In this document: positions 49,182 to 59,134 of the stretch, one piece after another
How positions within the stretch are numbered: the first letter of the stretch is position 1
How the letters are laid out: each line of letters begins with the position of its first letter
NCBI RefSeq assembly: GCF_000495255.1
Contig: NZ_AVAO01000003.1
Location: 281,814-345,813 of the forward strand
Source of the DNA: Candidatus Phytoplasma tritici
GTDB lineage: Bacteria > Bacillota_I > Bacilli_A > Acholeplasmatales > Acholeplasmataceae
Direction of reading: 5' to 3'
DNA: 64,000 nt
Notes under the pieces: model-generated
The model's input: only the letters and a program-made list of their open reading frames with translations
Told to the model about the DNA's origin: nothing
Databases searched by the model: none
Position numbers and translations under genes: made by a program

Positions 49182-50081
49182 TTAAAAAGGTAAATTAAAG
49201 AGTATGAGAGCAAAAAAAGAACTCAAAAGCCAAGAATCAAATCTATCTAAAAGACCACCATGACCCGGAAGGAAACTTCCAAAGTCTTTGATGCCATAAT
49301 CTCTTTTAAATTTGGAAGCTAACAAATCGCTGATTTGAGAAATAATAGAAATTAAAAAAGTATAAATAGAGAATCTAATACAAGAGTCACATTTAAGAAA
49401 TAAAAAGGCAATTAAAACTGTTATAGTAGAGCCAAAAGTACCTAAAATAGCACCTTTTTGAGTTTTTTTAGGACTTAGGTGAGGGGCTAGGGGTCTTGTT
49501 CCCAAAAAGGGACAAAAACGCGGGAAACGTGCTAAAAAAGCAAAAGAATCAGTGAGCATAACTGATAAAACAAACAAAAAAAAATAATGCCAATGTAGGA
49601 AAAACAAAGAAAAAAGACAAGCCATCAAAAAACCGATATAAAAAGTTATAAGAAAGGTTTTGCTTGCATCTTTAGTTTGAAAAAAGGGTAAAAAAACTAG
49701 CATTATTAAAACTAACACAAAAGGCAAAAATAAAAAAAGAAAAAAATAATAATTAAATGACGGTTGTTTTAAATGTGATAAAAAACTTTTGAAAGGTAGC
49801 AAAAAATCATTTGTTAATTTATTATTTTGACAAATATTTTGATACAACATCAAGCAAACACCTGTAAAAAATAATAAAGTAGAAGTGGCAACTAACCCAA
49901 ATTTAATAAAGGTTTGTTTTTGGGTGTCTTTTGGATATTTGAGTATAAAAAACATTTCTTGGACTGCTTTTATTGCTAAAATGGCAAAAACTACAAATTT
50001 GATTTCTAAAGGAACGCAATAATAAAAGAAAAAAGAAAATAAAACTAAGGTCCCCCCTGTTATTATTCTCTTTTTTATCAT
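49182..50081 (-). CDS. cdsA: Phosphatidate cytidylyltransferase
   Basis: Makes CDP-diacylglycerol in the membrane. I start it at 50081 (MIKKRIITGG, 299 residues), since GGAGG lies 5 bases upstream and the ATG four codons earlier forms part of that site. Many hydrophobic segments precede the C-terminal signature S-K-F-K-R-D-Y-G-I-K-D-F-G-S...P-G-H-G-G-L-L-D-R-F-D. It is the last gene of rpsB-tsf-pyrH-frr-cdsA. Confidence 0.95.
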   Translation of the reverse strand: MIKKRIITGGTLVLFSFFFYYCVPLEIKFVVFAILAIKAVQEMFFILKYPKDTQKQTFIKFGLVATSTLLFFTGVCLMLYQNICQNNKLTNDFLLPFKSFLSHLKQPSFNYYFFLFLFLPFVLVLIMLVFLPFFQTKDASKTFLITFYIGFLMACLFSLFFLHWHYFFLFVLSVMLTDSFAFLARFPRFCPFLGTRPLAPHLSPKKTQKGAILGTFGSTITVLIAFLFLKCDSCIRFSIYTFLISIISQISDLLASKFKRDYGIKDFGSFLPGHGGLLDRFDSWLLSSFFALILFNLPF

Positions 50082-50153
50082 ATAAACCTCCATTTTTTAA
50101 AAGCGAAAGGTAAAAATTAGGTGAAATTGTTATATTTTAAAAACGAAATCATT

Positions 50154-50708
50154 TTAAGCTTTTAATAATTCAGTATTTTTAGTGGTAGTATGTTTGTCAA
50201 TAAGTTTAATGTTTTTATCAGTTAATGTTTGGATTTGATTTAAATAAAAAGTTTCTAAATCTTTAGTAAGTTCAACTTTTTTGATTTTGTCATTGCCTTC
50301 GCGACGCACGTTTCTAATAGCTACTTTAGTTTTTTCTGCTATTTGATCTACTTCTTTCATTAAAGCTTTTCTTCTCTCTTCGGTTGGTTTGGGGAAGACA
50401 AGTCTTACAACTACACCATCAGTTTGAGGAGTGATTCCTAGATTAGAAGCTAAAAGAACTTTTTTAATATCAGGAATTAAAGTGCTATCGTAAGGTTTGA
50501 TGTTAAGTTGGTTACCTTCAGAAACGCTAATAGAGGCTAACGTTTTTAAAAAAGTGGGCGCTCCATAATAATTAAAAGTAATTTTATCTAAAATATTAGG
50601 ATTAGCAGTTCCAGTACGAATATCACAAAAGTTTTTTAACATTACTTCTTGGGCTTGAGTCATTTTATTTTCTAACGACGCAAGAATATCTTTAGCAAGT
50701 TGTTGCAT
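50154..50708 (-). CDS. frr: Ribosome recycling factor
   Basis: Splits post-termination ribosomes with EF-G. The protein of 184 residues has the family core R-T-G-T-A-N-P, the D-S-T-L-I-P-D-I segment and [10 protein letters not shown] in the hinge-proximal helix. AAGGAG precedes the ATG. Two bases separate it from pyrH. Confidence 0.97.
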   Translation of the reverse strand: MQQLAKDILASLENKMTQAQEVMLKNFCDIRTGTANPNILDKITFNYYGAPTFLKTLASISVSEGNQLNIKPYDSTLIPDIKKVLLASNLGITPQTDGVVVRLVFPKPTEERRKALMKEVDQIAEKTKVAIRNVRREGNDKIKKVELTKDLETFYLNQIQTLTDKNIKLIDKHTTTKNTELLKA

Positions 50709-50710
50709 AT

Positions 50711-51430
50711 TTATTCTCCTTTTGAACTAATAACAGTACCTATGTTGCCTTCTTTGAGTACAACTTTTTTGATGTTACCTTTTTTTAACATATTAAAAAC
50801 TAAAATATCGATTTTATTTTCTAAACAAAGAGAAGCGGCTGTAATATCCATAACTGACAGTCTTTGAGATAATATTTGTTGGTGTTTCATGTGTTTGATT
50901 AAAACGGCATCTTGGTATTTTTTGGGATCTTTATTATAAACACCTTCAATATTGTTTTTAGCCATTAAAATAACATCAATGTTTAGTTCGGCAGCTCTTA
51001 GGGCAGCAGCAGTGTCGGTGGAAAAATAAGGAGAACCAGCTCCTGCACCTAAAATAACTACTCTGTCTTTTTCCAAATGACGAATAGCTTTGCGGCGAAT
51101 ATAGGGTTCAGCTACCGAAGAAACAGGAAAGGCAGTCATCACGCGTGTGATTGTGTTTGTTTGTTCTAAGGCATCTTGCAAAGCTAAAGAATTCATGATA
51201 GTTCCAAGCATTCCCATGTAATCTGCCTGAGAACGATCCATACCAAGTTCTTCACCAGTGCGTCCACGCCAAAGGTTACCTGCTCCTACAATAATGGCAA
51301 TTTTAACTCCTAAGTCTTTTATTTCTTTGATTTCCCAAGCAATTTTTTTAATAGTGCGAGGATCAATGCCGTATGAAGACTCGCCTTTAAGAGAATCACC
51401 ACTTAATTTTAAAAGAATTTTTTTATGCAT
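50711..51430 (-). CDS. pyrH: Uridylate kinase (UMP kinase)
   Basis: Phosphorylates UMP to UDP. I start it at 51430 ([17 protein letters not shown], 239 residues), the conserved N-terminus; AAAGG lies 10 bases upstream, and the earlier ATG codons overlap that site. G-A-G-N-L-W-R-G-R and the [11 protein letters not shown] motif identify the PyrH family. Confidence 0.96.
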   Translation of the reverse strand: MHKKILLKLSGDSLKGESSYGIDPRTIKKIAWEIKEIKDLGVKIAIIVGAGNLWRGRTGEELGMDRSQADYMGMLGTIMNSLALQDALEQTNTITRVMTAFPVSSVAEPYIRRKAIRHLEKDRVVILGAGAGSPYFSTDTAAALRAAELNIDVILMAKNNIEGVYNKDPKKYQDAVLIKHMKHQQILSQRLSVMDITAASLCLENKIDILVFNMLKKGNIKKVVLKEGNIGTVISSKGE

Positions 51431-51527
51431 ATCCACAAAACCTTTCTTCATAAACATCTGAAAAAACTTTAAAAGGGTCTAAATTTAAGTTTGTTAAATA
51501 AAGTATGAAATAAAGATTTTTGAATTA

Positions 51528-52352
51528 TTAGTTGCCCATTTCCCAACGCACATAAGAAACTACATCAGTGTTGTTGGCTTTAAGATAATCTTTTACTTTT
51601 TGATATACATTTTTGACAAAAGGTTGTTCTGATAAACACATTTCTTTTAACATTTTGCCTAAACGATTTTCAACAATTTTTTCTATCATTTGTGTGGGTT
51701 TGTCGGATAATTCTTTGGCAGTTTGTTTGTGTAAAATCTTTTTTTCTTCTGCTAAAAATTTAAGGTCTACTTTGTCAGGAGTTAAAAATTGTGGTTTGGA
51801 AGCAGCTATATGCATCGCTATGTCTTCTGATACAGAAGGGCAGTCGTTTTTTAAAACTACCAAAACAGAAATACGTCCGCCTTGGTGTTTGTAAGTTCCA
51901 AAAGATTCTTGAGGATTTTTAGTAACTTTTAAAACACGTTTAAGAGTAATATTTTCGCCCAAAACTGAAGTTTTTTCTAACAATAATTCTTGAACGGTTT
52001 TATTTTGATAATTAAAGGCTAAAAGATCTTTGGCGTTAGATAATTGGTTTTTTAAAATAATTTCTCCAAGTACTTTTACTAATTGTTGAAAATGTTCATT
52101 TTTGGAAACAAAATCAGTCTCAGAATTGATTTCATATAAAAAAGCGTTATTTCCAGCAAAAACAATGTTAGTAATGCCTTCAGAAGTTACCCGTCCTTGT
52201 TTTTGAGCTGCTTTAATTATGCCTTTTTCTCTTAAAAACATAATTGCTTTTTCAATGTTGCCTTCAGTTTGTTGTAAAGCTTTGTGACATTCATTCATTC
52301 CAGCATGCGTTTTTTGACGTAAATCCTTAATCATTTCAGCTGTAATTTTCAT
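51528..52352 (-). CDS. tsf: Elongation factor Ts
   Basis: Nucleotide exchange factor for EF-Tu. I start it at 52352 ([14 protein letters not shown], 274 residues) because GGAG lies 6 bases upstream and the ATG four codons earlier is part of that site. The N-terminal UBA-like domain [12 protein letters not shown] and the [10 protein letters not shown] exchange motif are intact. Confidence 0.96.
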   Translation of the reverse strand: MKITAEMIKDLRQKTHAGMNECHKALQQTEGNIEKAIMFLREKGIIKAAQKQGRVTSEGITNIVFAGNNAFLYEINSETDFVSKNEHFQQLVKVLGEIILKNQLSNAKDLLAFNYQNKTVQELLLEKTSVLGENITLKRVLKVTKNPQESFGTYKHQGGRISVLVVLKNDCPSVSEDIAMHIAASKPQFLTPDKVDLKFLAEEKKILHKQTAKELSDKPTQMIEKIVENRLGKMLKEMCLSEQPFVKNVYQKVKDYLKANNTDVVSYVRWEMGN

Positions 52353-52459
52353 TTGCTGCTCCATTCTAAATTTTAATGAATTTAATTACTTTTAATTATA
52401 AATTATAAAAATAAAAATTGTGTATTTATTAGTTAAGAACCAAAAAAAAATAATTATCT

Positions 52460-53269
52460 TTAGTTTTGATTTTGACTTTGGTAAGATGGTTTTCTTGTTG
52501 AATCTTGGTAAGGGCGTTTGTTAGGGGTGTTATAATTTTGAGATTTTAATGGGTTTTTAGCATCAAAAGTTTCTGCTTTTTCAGCAACGCCACCAATGCC
52601 TTCAACACAAGCATTAGCCATTAACCAAATAATTAATTTCACTCCTCTAATAGCATCATCATTAGCAGGAATAATGTAGTCTACTAAATCAGGGTCACAA
52701 TTAGTGTCTACAATCCCAAAAACTTTGATTCCTAATTTGCGCGCTTCAGCAACTGCGATGCTTTCTTTTTCTGGGTCAAAAACAAAAATAGCTTGAGGCA
52801 AGTCTTTCATGTCTTTAATGCCACCTAAGAATTTTTCTAATTTGTCTCTTTTACGCTTTAATTGCACTACTTCTTTTTTAGGAAGTTTTTTCCAAAGTCC
52901 TTCTTCTTCTTGTTTGTGGAGCAAATGAAGTAATTCGATTCTTTTTAAAATAGTTTTGAAATTAGTTAGTGTACCACCTAACCAACGATGATCCACGTAG
53001 TATTGTTGTGAACGTTGCGCTTCTTCTCTAATCGATGATTGAATTTGTTTTTTGGTGCCTAAAAATAAAGCTTTTCCGCCTGAAGCAATGATGTTTAGTA
53101 ATTCTTTATAAGCTTTTTCAATTTCTTCTGAGGTTTTTTTCAAGTTGATGATATGAATGCCATTTCTAGAAGTAAAAATATAGGGTTTCATTTTGGGATT
53201 CCATTTGCGAGTGGCATGACCAAAATATACTCCTGATTCTAATAATTGTTTTGTTGTAACTACTGCCAT
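52460..53269 (-). CDS. rpsB: 30S ribosomal protein S2 (uS2) with Gln/Asn-rich tail
   Basis: S2 sits at the 30S head-body junction near the mRNA exit. The protein of 269 residues has the conserved G-V-Y-F-G-H start, I-D-L-K-type helices and [19 protein letters not shown]. The last 30 or so residues are Gln/Asn/Pro/Ser-rich and not conserved. It begins the rpsB-tsf-pyrH-frr-cdsA group. Confidence 0.96.
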   Translation of the reverse strand: MAVVTTKQLLESGVYFGHATRKWNPKMKPYIFTSRNGIHIINLKKTSEEIEKAYKELLNIIASGGKALFLGTKKQIQSSIREEAQRSQQYYVDHRWLGGTLTNFKTILKRIELLHLLHKQEEEGLWKKLPKKEVVQLKRKRDKLEKFLGGIKDMKDLPQAIFVFDPEKESIAVAEARKLGIKVFGIVDTNCDPDLVDYIIPANDDAIRGVKLIIWLMANACVEGIGGVAEKAETFDAKNPLKSQNYNTPNKRPYQDSTRKPSYQSQNQN

Positions 53270-53554
53270 TGTTATTAAAAACTCCTTTTTTATTTTGATT
53301 AATATATTTTTTGAGATGTTGTGTAATTAATTGTGATAATAAATAAATGATAATTTTGTTTGTGTTTAGGTTTTTGTTAATTTTAAGTATTTAATACATT
53401 TTTTAATTGTGAATTGTGTATCAAAATTGATCCAAAATGATGTGACGAATCATCAAGTTTTTATTTCTATTTGCAAATATTGTGCCAAATTACTAAATTG
53501 CTAAATTTTTTAATTGTGTTATATAAAATGTTTGATCAATGTATTTATACATCC
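53270..53554 (-). other. Long leader region of rpsB
   Basis: AT-rich, non-coding. If the promoter at 53555-53583 is real, this is a leader of about 280 bases, long enough for autoregulation by S2 as known in other bacteria. I could not identify a specific S2-binding fold. Confidence 0.4.
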
Positions 53555-53583
53555 ATTATAATTAAATAAAAGCTTTTTTGAAA
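53555..53583 (-). promoter_or_regulatory. Candidate promoter of the rpsB operon
   Basis: On the minus strand TTTCAA (53583-53578) and a perfect TATAAT (53560-53555) with a 17-base spacer. The -35 has only three consensus matches. Confidence 0.45.
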
Positions 53584-53870
53584 GTTTTTGTTTTGGGAAG
53601 GAAAATGAAGTTTTAATAATTATTTGATAATTATAAATTTATAAATCACAAATATAACAATTAAAAAAATAATTAAATAATCAAAATTAACGGACAAAAT
53701 GGTTTGCCTGGTAGCAAAAACGGCAACAAACAAACAAATGAATTAAAAAAAACAAGAATAAACAATAAAATGTTTTTTGAAATAATAAAAATAAATAAAT
53801 TTTTTCCTAACGTATTTTACCATATTTAAAACCATTTAACAATGTTTTTGTTGATTGGAGTGCGATTTTG
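53584..53870. other. Non-coding spacer between rpsB and dut
   Basis: AT-rich with no gene; a palindromic ATAATTAT occurs twice close to 53620. No terminator with a clear T-tract was found for dut. Confidence 0.4.
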
Positions 53871-54323
53871 TTACTTTGTGCTACCAAAACCGCCTTTTCT
53901 GGCTAAATTATTTTCTTTTTCTTGAGTAATTTGGAAAAAGGGTTGAAAAATCCCTTGTGCAATTCTTTCGCCTTTGCAAACTTGAACTGGGTTTTTAGAA
54001 AAATTATACAAAGCAATAAAAATATGACCTTCATTTTGCAAATTATTATAATAATCACTATCGACTACTCCCACTCCGTTGGCAAGGGTAAGTTGTTTTT
54101 TTAAGGGCAAAGAAGACCTTAAATAAATTAATAAAACTTCGTTCCAAGGAAAAGATGCTTTAATTCCTGTGGGAACCAAAATAACTATTTGCGGTGGAAT
54201 TTCCATGCTTTGGGCTGCTTCAAAATCATAACCAGCGCTGAATTTGGTTTGGCGTTGGGGAAGATTGATTTCTTGATTTTGATAACTGCTTACTTTTTCA
54301 AAAAAACGGTTTGTTTTATTCAT
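53871..54323 (-). CDS. dut: dUTP diphosphatase
   Basis: Hydrolyses dUTP to dUMP and keeps uracil out of DNA. All five trimeric dUTPase motifs can be read over 150 residues: A-G-Y-D-F, R-S-S-L-P-L-K-K, N-G-V-G-V-V-D-S-D-Y, G-E-R-I-A-Q, and the C-terminal R-K-G-G-F-G-S-T. It stands next to ung, so the pair handles uracil in DNA from two sides, which matters for an AT-rich genome. Confidence 0.96.
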   Translation of the reverse strand: MNKTNRFFEKVSSYQNQEINLPQRQTKFSAGYDFEAAQSMEIPPQIVILVPTGIKASFPWNEVLLIYLRSSLPLKKQLTLANGVGVVDSDYYNNLQNEGHIFIALYNFSKNPVQVCKGERIAQGIFQPFFQITQEKENNLARKGGFGSTK

Positions 54324-54499
54324 AAAATTAAACCTTGGCTTTCTTTGGGGGTAGTTTTAGTAATTTTACTTTTAAATTAATAAATGCAAATCACAAAATA
54401 AAAGTAATACAAAACGAGAGAGAAAAAATAATTAAAAAAGAGGTAAAAATATCAAAAAAATGAGTTTAAATGTTATAAAATAAAAATATTATAAAAAAG

Positions 54500-55138
54500 T
54501 TAAAGATTCCAATCAACAACTTTAATTCCACAAGTTTGCAAATAAGTATTAGCGCGAGAAAAAGGTTTAGATCCAAAAAAACCTCTATAAGCAGAAAAAG
54601 GGGAAGGATGAGGACTTTTAATTATGCAATTTTGGGATTGACAAATGTATTGTTCGTAGTTTTGAGCAAATTTGCCCCACAAAATATAGACTATATTTGG
54701 TTTAGCTTGCAAAAATTGAAAAATAGTTTTGGTAAATTCTTGCCAACCAATTTGGTGGTGACTTAAAGGTTTATCTTTTTCAACAGTCAAAATAGCATTA
54801 ATCATCAAAACGCCTTCTAGTGCCCATTTAGTTAAATTATTGGTGCAAGCAATAATTTGTAAATCATTTTGTAATTCTTTAAAAATATTGAATAAGCTAG
54901 GTGGTTTTTGGAGGGTTTTTACACTAAAAGACAAACCGTGAGCTTGATTTTTGCCATGATAAGGATCTTGCCCCAAAATAACTACTTTCACTTTTTCAAA
55001 AGGAGTTAAATTAAAAGCTGCAAAAATATCTTCTTGATTGGGATAAATAATTTTGTGATTAGTTTTTTCTTCTTGCAAAAAAGTAAATATTTTTTTAAAA
55101 TAAGGTTTAGTTTTTTGATTATTAATGATTTGCCACAT
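54500..55138 (-). CDS. ung: Uracil-DNA glycosylase
   Basis: Removes uracil from DNA. The 212-residue protein has the water-activating motif G-Q-D-P-Y-H-G, and the H-P-S-P-F-S-A-Y-R-G-F intercalation loop. AAAAGGTG precedes the ATG. Same direction as dut. Confidence 0.96.
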   Translation of the reverse strand: MWQIINNQKTKPYFKKIFTFLQEEKTNHKIIYPNQEDIFAAFNLTPFEKVKVVILGQDPYHGKNQAHGLSFSVKTLQKPPSLFNIFKELQNDLQIIACTNNLTKWALEGVLMINAILTVEKDKPLSHHQIGWQEFTKTIFQFLQAKPNIVYILWGKFAQNYEQYICQSQNCIIKSPHPSPFSAYRGFFGSKPFSRANTYLQTCGIKVVDWNL

Positions 55139-55223
55139 TAATTGTTCACCTTTTAATTTGTTATTATCAAAATTATTGTTGTATTATTTTATAATTCGGT
55201 GTTATTTGATTGTATTTTTATAA

Positions 55224-55952
55224 TTATTTGGCTGCTTTTAGTTCTTTAATTAATGCATATAAGAGATACGCCATAATCATTAAATAAACGATTATTAAAA
55301 ACAAATATAAGGGATGTTCGAATAAAAAAACAAAGAAAGAACGAATATAAGCAAATAAATTTCTGATGGATGAAAAAATATAACGGTCTTTAAAAATATA
55401 TTTTCCTACAATTTTGTTATAAGGAATTTCTTTTTCGTATGAAAGTTGGGGTTCGTTTGCATCACCCCAAGTGCCAATTAATTTTTTATTTGGGTCATTA
55501 GAAACAACTCTATGAATAATAAAACGTGTTTCTTTGGCTTTTTGTCTTTCTTGTTCAGAAACATTAGGATTATTATAACAAGGGTGTTCGAAAATTACAA
55601 TATCGCCGTCTTTTGGATTATTTATGCCTACTTTATAAGGTTTTGTTGTGGGATTTTTGATAATTTGTTTCCCACCAACAGGCATAAGTTTAGAAGCATC
55701 CCAAACACCTATAATAAAAACTTCATCTCCAGGACCATGTATAAAAGGTTCCATACTACCAGAAGCCACAGGAAAATGAGCAATACCTAAATATTTGGCT
55801 GAATATGTAGGGAAAAAAATATTACCCAAAGAAATAATAAAGAGATAAATTAGAAAAAAATCTAAAATAATAATCATACTTTTTTTAAAAATTAAAAAGA
55901 TAGATTTGGTTTTTTGATTTTGTGGCGGAGTTTTTGTTTTATTTTTTAACAT
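55224..55952 (-). CDS. Signal peptidase I, ER/SipW type (Ser-His)
   Basis: A membrane protease that cleaves Sec signal peptides. The 242-residue protein has an N-terminal helix at about residues 25-45, catalytic S-G-S-M-E-P with Ser66, and F-I-I-H-R-V-V with His147 at the place where bacterial P-type enzymes have Lys; this is the ER or SipW-like class. A second hydrophobic helix (about residues 215-235) forms a C-terminal anchor. G-D-A-N-E (box E) is present. It probably matures secreted effectors and surface proteins. The ribosome binding site is weak. Confidence 0.9.
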   Translation of the reverse strand: MLKNKTKTPPQNQKTKSIFLIFKKSMIIILDFFLIYLFIISLGNIFFPTYSAKYLGIAHFPVASGSMEPFIHGPGDEVFIIGVWDASKLMPVGGKQIIKNPTTKPYKVGINNPKDGDIVIFEHPCYNNPNVSEQERQKAKETRFIIHRVVSNDPNKKLIGTWGDANEPQLSYEKEIPYNKIVGKYIFKDRYIFSSIRNLFAYIRSFFVFLFEHPLYLFLIIVYLMIMAYLLYALIKELKAAK

Positions 55953-56251
55953 AAATAATTACCATAATAATCCATTATTTTCCTTTTTTTATTTATTAAA
56001 TATGAATTATTTTCAACTATACAAATTAATTATAACATAGAACAAGATTTTTTTTTGATGAATCAATTATAAGTTCTAAAAAATATTATTATTATAAAAA
56101 ATTAATGTTATAATATTATTGAAAATATTATAAATAATCAAAAGCTATTAGTTAGCTATTATAAAATAATTATTAATATCATAATAAATTAAAATAAATG
56201 AAAGATAAATTAAATTACATATAAGAATTTCCCAATAATAAATTAAAAAAT
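55953..56251. other. Divergent intergenic region
   Basis: About 300 bases of A/T-rich DNA between divergent genes. A plus-strand TATAAT lies near 56110. No ribosome binding site stands before the ATG at 56252. Confidence 0.4.
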
Positions 56252-56959
56252 ATGAAAATTACAAAATTAAGATCTAGATTCGCAAATATTACAACTACTT
56301 TTGCATTATTGTTGTTAGTGATGTTGATTTTTAAATCTTTTGAAAATATCAATAATATAAGCCCAACAAAAAAAGAACCTAATCATAATGTGGATGTTAT
56401 TCAAGAAAAAATCTATAACATGGATGGAAACATTGACCATATTTTTGATTACGATAGCAAAACAAATCAAAAAATTAAACTCACAGCATTTAATGAAAGG
56501 GAGGAGTGTGTTTGGTATATCATAGAATATGATCTGCAAACTGCCAATAAAATTAAACACACTGTCTTTGGAAATGATGGAAATATCTTAAATATTAAAA
56601 AATACGATCCACATACGCAAAATTTAATTAAAGAAATAAGTTTCGCAGAAGGAACATCAAATATTTTATATATGTATGAATACGATGCTAAAGGTGGAAA
56701 TATCATAAAAGAAAATCATCATAATAGTCAAAATGGCAAAATAGAATATATTTTGGAATATGATCCTCAAACCCAAAATAAAATCAAACATACAAAGTAT
56801 TTTCCTAATGGAAATATTGATTATATAAATAAATACGATACCAAAACAGAAATAAGAATTTGGTTTGCAAAATACAAATATCAGAACAAAAATAATGTTA
56901 AAGAAATTTATAATTATGATCCTAATAGTGGTGATATCATAAAAAATAATGGCAATTAG
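56252..56959 (+). CDS. DUF2963-type repeat protein with N-terminal anchor
   Basis: A 235-residue protein with an N-terminal hydrophobic helix (about residues 13-30, T-T-T-F-A-L-L-L-L-V-M-L-I-F) and then about six to seven degenerate repeats of roughly 27-30 residues, each with a Y-D-x-x-T/x-x-N-x-I-K core (YDSKT, YDLQT, YDPHT, YDAKG, YDPQT, YDTKT, YDPNS). This matches the DUF2963 repeats known from phytoplasma proteins, often in or near mobile units. Function is unknown; the layout suggests an exported or surface protein. Confidence 0.75.
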   Translation: MKITKLRSRFANITTTFALLLLVMLIFKSFENINNISPTKKEPNHNVDVIQEKIYNMDGNIDHIFDYDSKTNQKIKLTAFNEREECVWYIIEYDLQTANKIKHTVFGNDGNILNIKKYDPHTQNLIKEISFAEGTSNILYMYEYDAKGGNIIKENHHNSQNGKIEYILEYDPQTQNKIKHTKYFPNGNIDYINKYDTKTEIRIWFAKYKYQNKNNVKEIYNYDPNSGDIIKNNGN

Positions 56960-57119
56960 AATTGTTAAGAAAGATATTTCAATGAAAAAAATCAGGTAAG
57001 AAGATGTTTTTTTGCAGGTAAAAGCAAGACTGGTTTAAAAAAGGTAGTTTTTTCGAAATAATAAAAATAAAAAGTATGCAAAAGGGGCTTTTACACATAT
57101 TTTCATCCTAATATTTTAT

Positions 57120-57809
57120 TTAATTTCTTAATTGTTGTTGTTTTTTATATCCTAAAGCTTTATTGATGTGCAAAAAGTCTTCTGGATGAACGTATAAAAC
57201 TCTATCATCAGAACTATAATAAGTTTTTTTAGTATAATCTTGTAGAATTTCGAACTGCATTTCTTCGATGTTATTTAATTTTTCTAAAACTTGTTTCAAA
57301 GTTTCTGGAATTTCATTCCAAAAATTCTTTTGTGAGTTAAAAGTTTGGGCATTATTAGGAATGGTATCAGCTTTGGATTTATGTTGTTTTTCTTCTAATT
57401 CTTTAATTTTTTGTTTCATTTCTAATTCAAAGATCTTTTGATTAAAATAAGTTTCAAGCATTTTATGCTTTAATTCTAAAAGATCAGTTTGTGAACGGTT
57501 ATTATCTTTTTTATCCATCATCTCCATTAATTTTAAATTAATTAAACAATTAGAATCAAAGTCTTTGTTATTAATTAAAACATTGGGTATTTGAGGTTGT
57601 TCGTTTTTATTGTTGTTGTTTTTGCTCTCTTTAGACGATTTAGAAGGACTAAAGATAGCTGCAATACGAAAATTAATAACATAAATGAAAATTAGTGTTT
57701 TAATTACTAATTTTACTAAAAGAAATATCAATACAGGAAAAAAAATAGCTCCAAAAAACCAAATCCAATGGTTATTGGAAACCCAAGTTACCAATTCTTC
57801 AAATCTCAA
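57120..57809 (-). CDS. Membrane-anchored coiled-coil protein, TTG start
   Basis: Unknown 229-residue protein. The TTG at 57809 lies 8 bases after AGGAGG, which fixes the start. A hydrophobic region at about residues 14-50 (two closely spaced helices) is followed by a Ser/Asn/Lys linker, a coiled coil (about residues 95-145, L-E-M-K-Q-K-I-K-E-L-E-E-K) and a C-terminal globular-looking piece. Such layouts are common among phytoplasma lineage-specific proteins around mobile units. Convergent with the DUF2963 gene. Confidence 0.65.
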   Translation of the reverse strand: MRFEELVTWVSNNHWIWFFGAIFFPVLIFLLVKLVIKTLIFIYVINFRIAAIFSPSKSSKESKNNNNKNEQPQIPNVLINNKDFDSNCLINLKLMEMMDKKDNNRSQTDLLELKHKMLETYFNQKIFELEMKQKIKELEEKQHKSKADTIPNNAQTFNSQKNFWNEIPETLKQVLEKLNNIEEMQFEILQDYTKKTYYSSDDRVLYVHPEDFLHINKALGYKKQQQLRN

Positions 57810-57823
57810 AAAACCAACCTCCT

Positions 57824-58168
57824 AATAAAAGCGTTTTTAAAACTTTTATACTTTATTTTTGTTAGCTTCATAAAAACTTAAGTATAGCTTATATTTATTT
57901 TTATTTTATCATAAAACTTTATATATATCTACACCTTTATTTAATCAAAAAAATAAACAATTGTCAATTGATTTTGGTGGTTTTTTAAGATAAAGTTATT
58001 TTCTTTGGAGTGGTTTAGAAAAAAGATAAATAAGGTTTTTTGATATTTTAAGGACAAAATGATTGAAAAAATGTTTTAAAAATATCTTAATAAATTAAAA
58101 AATGTTTATAAGAAAAAATTAATTGATATTTTTATTTTATTAAAATATTTTTATTGGTGTAATTTTTT
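57824..58168. other. Non-coding spacer before the tRNA genes
   Basis: A/T-rich; no gene recognised on either strand. Confidence 0.5.
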
Positions 58169-58243
58169 TGGCAGGGATATCAGGATTCGAACCCGAACGA
58201 GCGGTTTTGGAGACCGTTATGCTACCATTAACATCATATCCCT
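58169..58243 (-). tRNA. tRNA-Trp (CCA)
   Basis: Acceptor AGGGATA/TATCCCT, anticodon loop CTCCAAA giving CCA, T-loop GTTCGAATC and encoded 3' CCA. A CCA anticodon reads UGG only, which agrees with UGA being a stop here. Confidence 0.95.
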
Positions 58244-58263
58244 TAATTTATAATTAGGTTGAA

Positions 58264-58345
58264 TGGTACGGGTGACAGGATTTGAACCTGCACGCCTAAG
58301 CGCTAGATCCTAAGTCTAGTGCGTCTTCCATTCCGCCACACCCGC
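58264..58345 (-). tRNA. tRNA-Leu (UAG)
   Basis: Class II tRNA with a variable arm. Acceptor GCGGGTG/CACCCGT, anticodon loop CTTAGGA giving TAG, and encoded CCA. Confidence 0.94.
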
Positions 58346-58399
58346 GTCGTTTACCTTATGTTATTTTCGTTCGTTAATCACTAATAAATACTTATAAAA

Positions 58400-58474
58400 T
58401 GGCAGACCCAGCTGGATTTGAACCAACGAATCACGGAGTCAAAGTCCGTTGCCTTACCACTTGGCTATGGGCCT
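58400..58474 (-). tRNA. tRNA-Gln (UUG)
   Basis: Acceptor AGGCCCA/TGGGTCT with one wobble, anticodon loop CTTTGAC giving TTG, T-loop GTTCAAATC and encoded CCA. Confidence 0.94.
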
Positions 58475-58553
58475 AAATATAAATCTTTATAATCTGGATA
58501 TTTTATTATTAAATAATGTTTATAATAATTTTTATATTTTGTGAAATATATTC

Positions 58554-58630
58554 TGGGGCGGCTAGTGGGAATCGAACCCACGCATATCGGCGCCACAAGC
58601 CGCCGCGTTAACCACTTCGCCATAACCGCC
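58554..58630 (-). tRNA. tRNA-His (GUG)
   Basis: Acceptor GCGGTTA/TAGCCGC with an encoded G at position -1 opposite C73, as in all His tRNAs. Anticodon loop TTGTGGC gives GTG. CCA is encoded. The first pair of the anticodon stem is a G-A mismatch. Confidence 0.94.
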
Positions 58631-58996
58631 AAATAATCTTAATAATTAAAATTCCATAACATAAAATATTATACCTTGATTTTGTTAATTTGTAAAGTAA
58701 AAAAGTTAAGTGAGTTGTTTTTTAATGATAATTGAGTATTTTTATAAGTTTTTGTAGTCAATATTTTTTGTGAAAATGTTTAAAAAAGATTTTAGGGTAT
58801 AAATTGAGATGAAAAATATGCATACAAAAAAACTCAAAAAAAGGATAAGTCCAAAAAAGTTTCAAAAAACAAATTACCAAAATAATATTCCCAACAACAA
58901 TTTCTTAAAAACAATATAAGCGATGAAATTATGGAAAATTATTTTTATCAAAATGAAACTGACTTTGCAAACAAGTAAAAAAAAGCTAATTTTAGT
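58631..58996. other. Spacer between tRNA-His and tRNA-Ser with possible gene debris
   Basis: Mostly non-coding. On the plus strand about 58809-58977 two short frames read like one basic, Asn/Gln-rich protein broken by a frameshift: an ATG-started piece ending N-N-F-L-K-T-I and an overlapping piece ending N-E-T-D-F-A-N-K. Confidence 0.35.
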
Positions 58997-59086
58997 TGGC
59001 GGAGGAAGAGGGATTCGAACCCTCGCATCTTTTTTGGATCTACACGCTTTCCAAGCGTGCCTCTTCGGCCACTTGAGTATTCCTCC
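58997..59086 (-). tRNA. tRNA-Ser (GGA)
   Basis: Class II tRNA of 90 bases with a long variable arm (AGATCCAAAAAAGATGC region). Acceptor GGAGGAA/TTCCTCC, anticodon loop TTGGAAA giving GGA, encoded CCA. Confidence 0.95.
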
Positions 59087-59134
59087 AAAAATCCCAAAAA
59101 CTATAAAAGTTTAATTGGATTTGTGATTTAATTA

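Noticed and set aside
53616..53640. Repeated ATAATTAT as an operator
   Set aside because: Such short self-complementary A/T words are expected often at this base composition.
58923..59114. Plus-strand 63-codon frame
   Set aside because: It runs antisense through tRNA-Ser and has no ribosome binding site.
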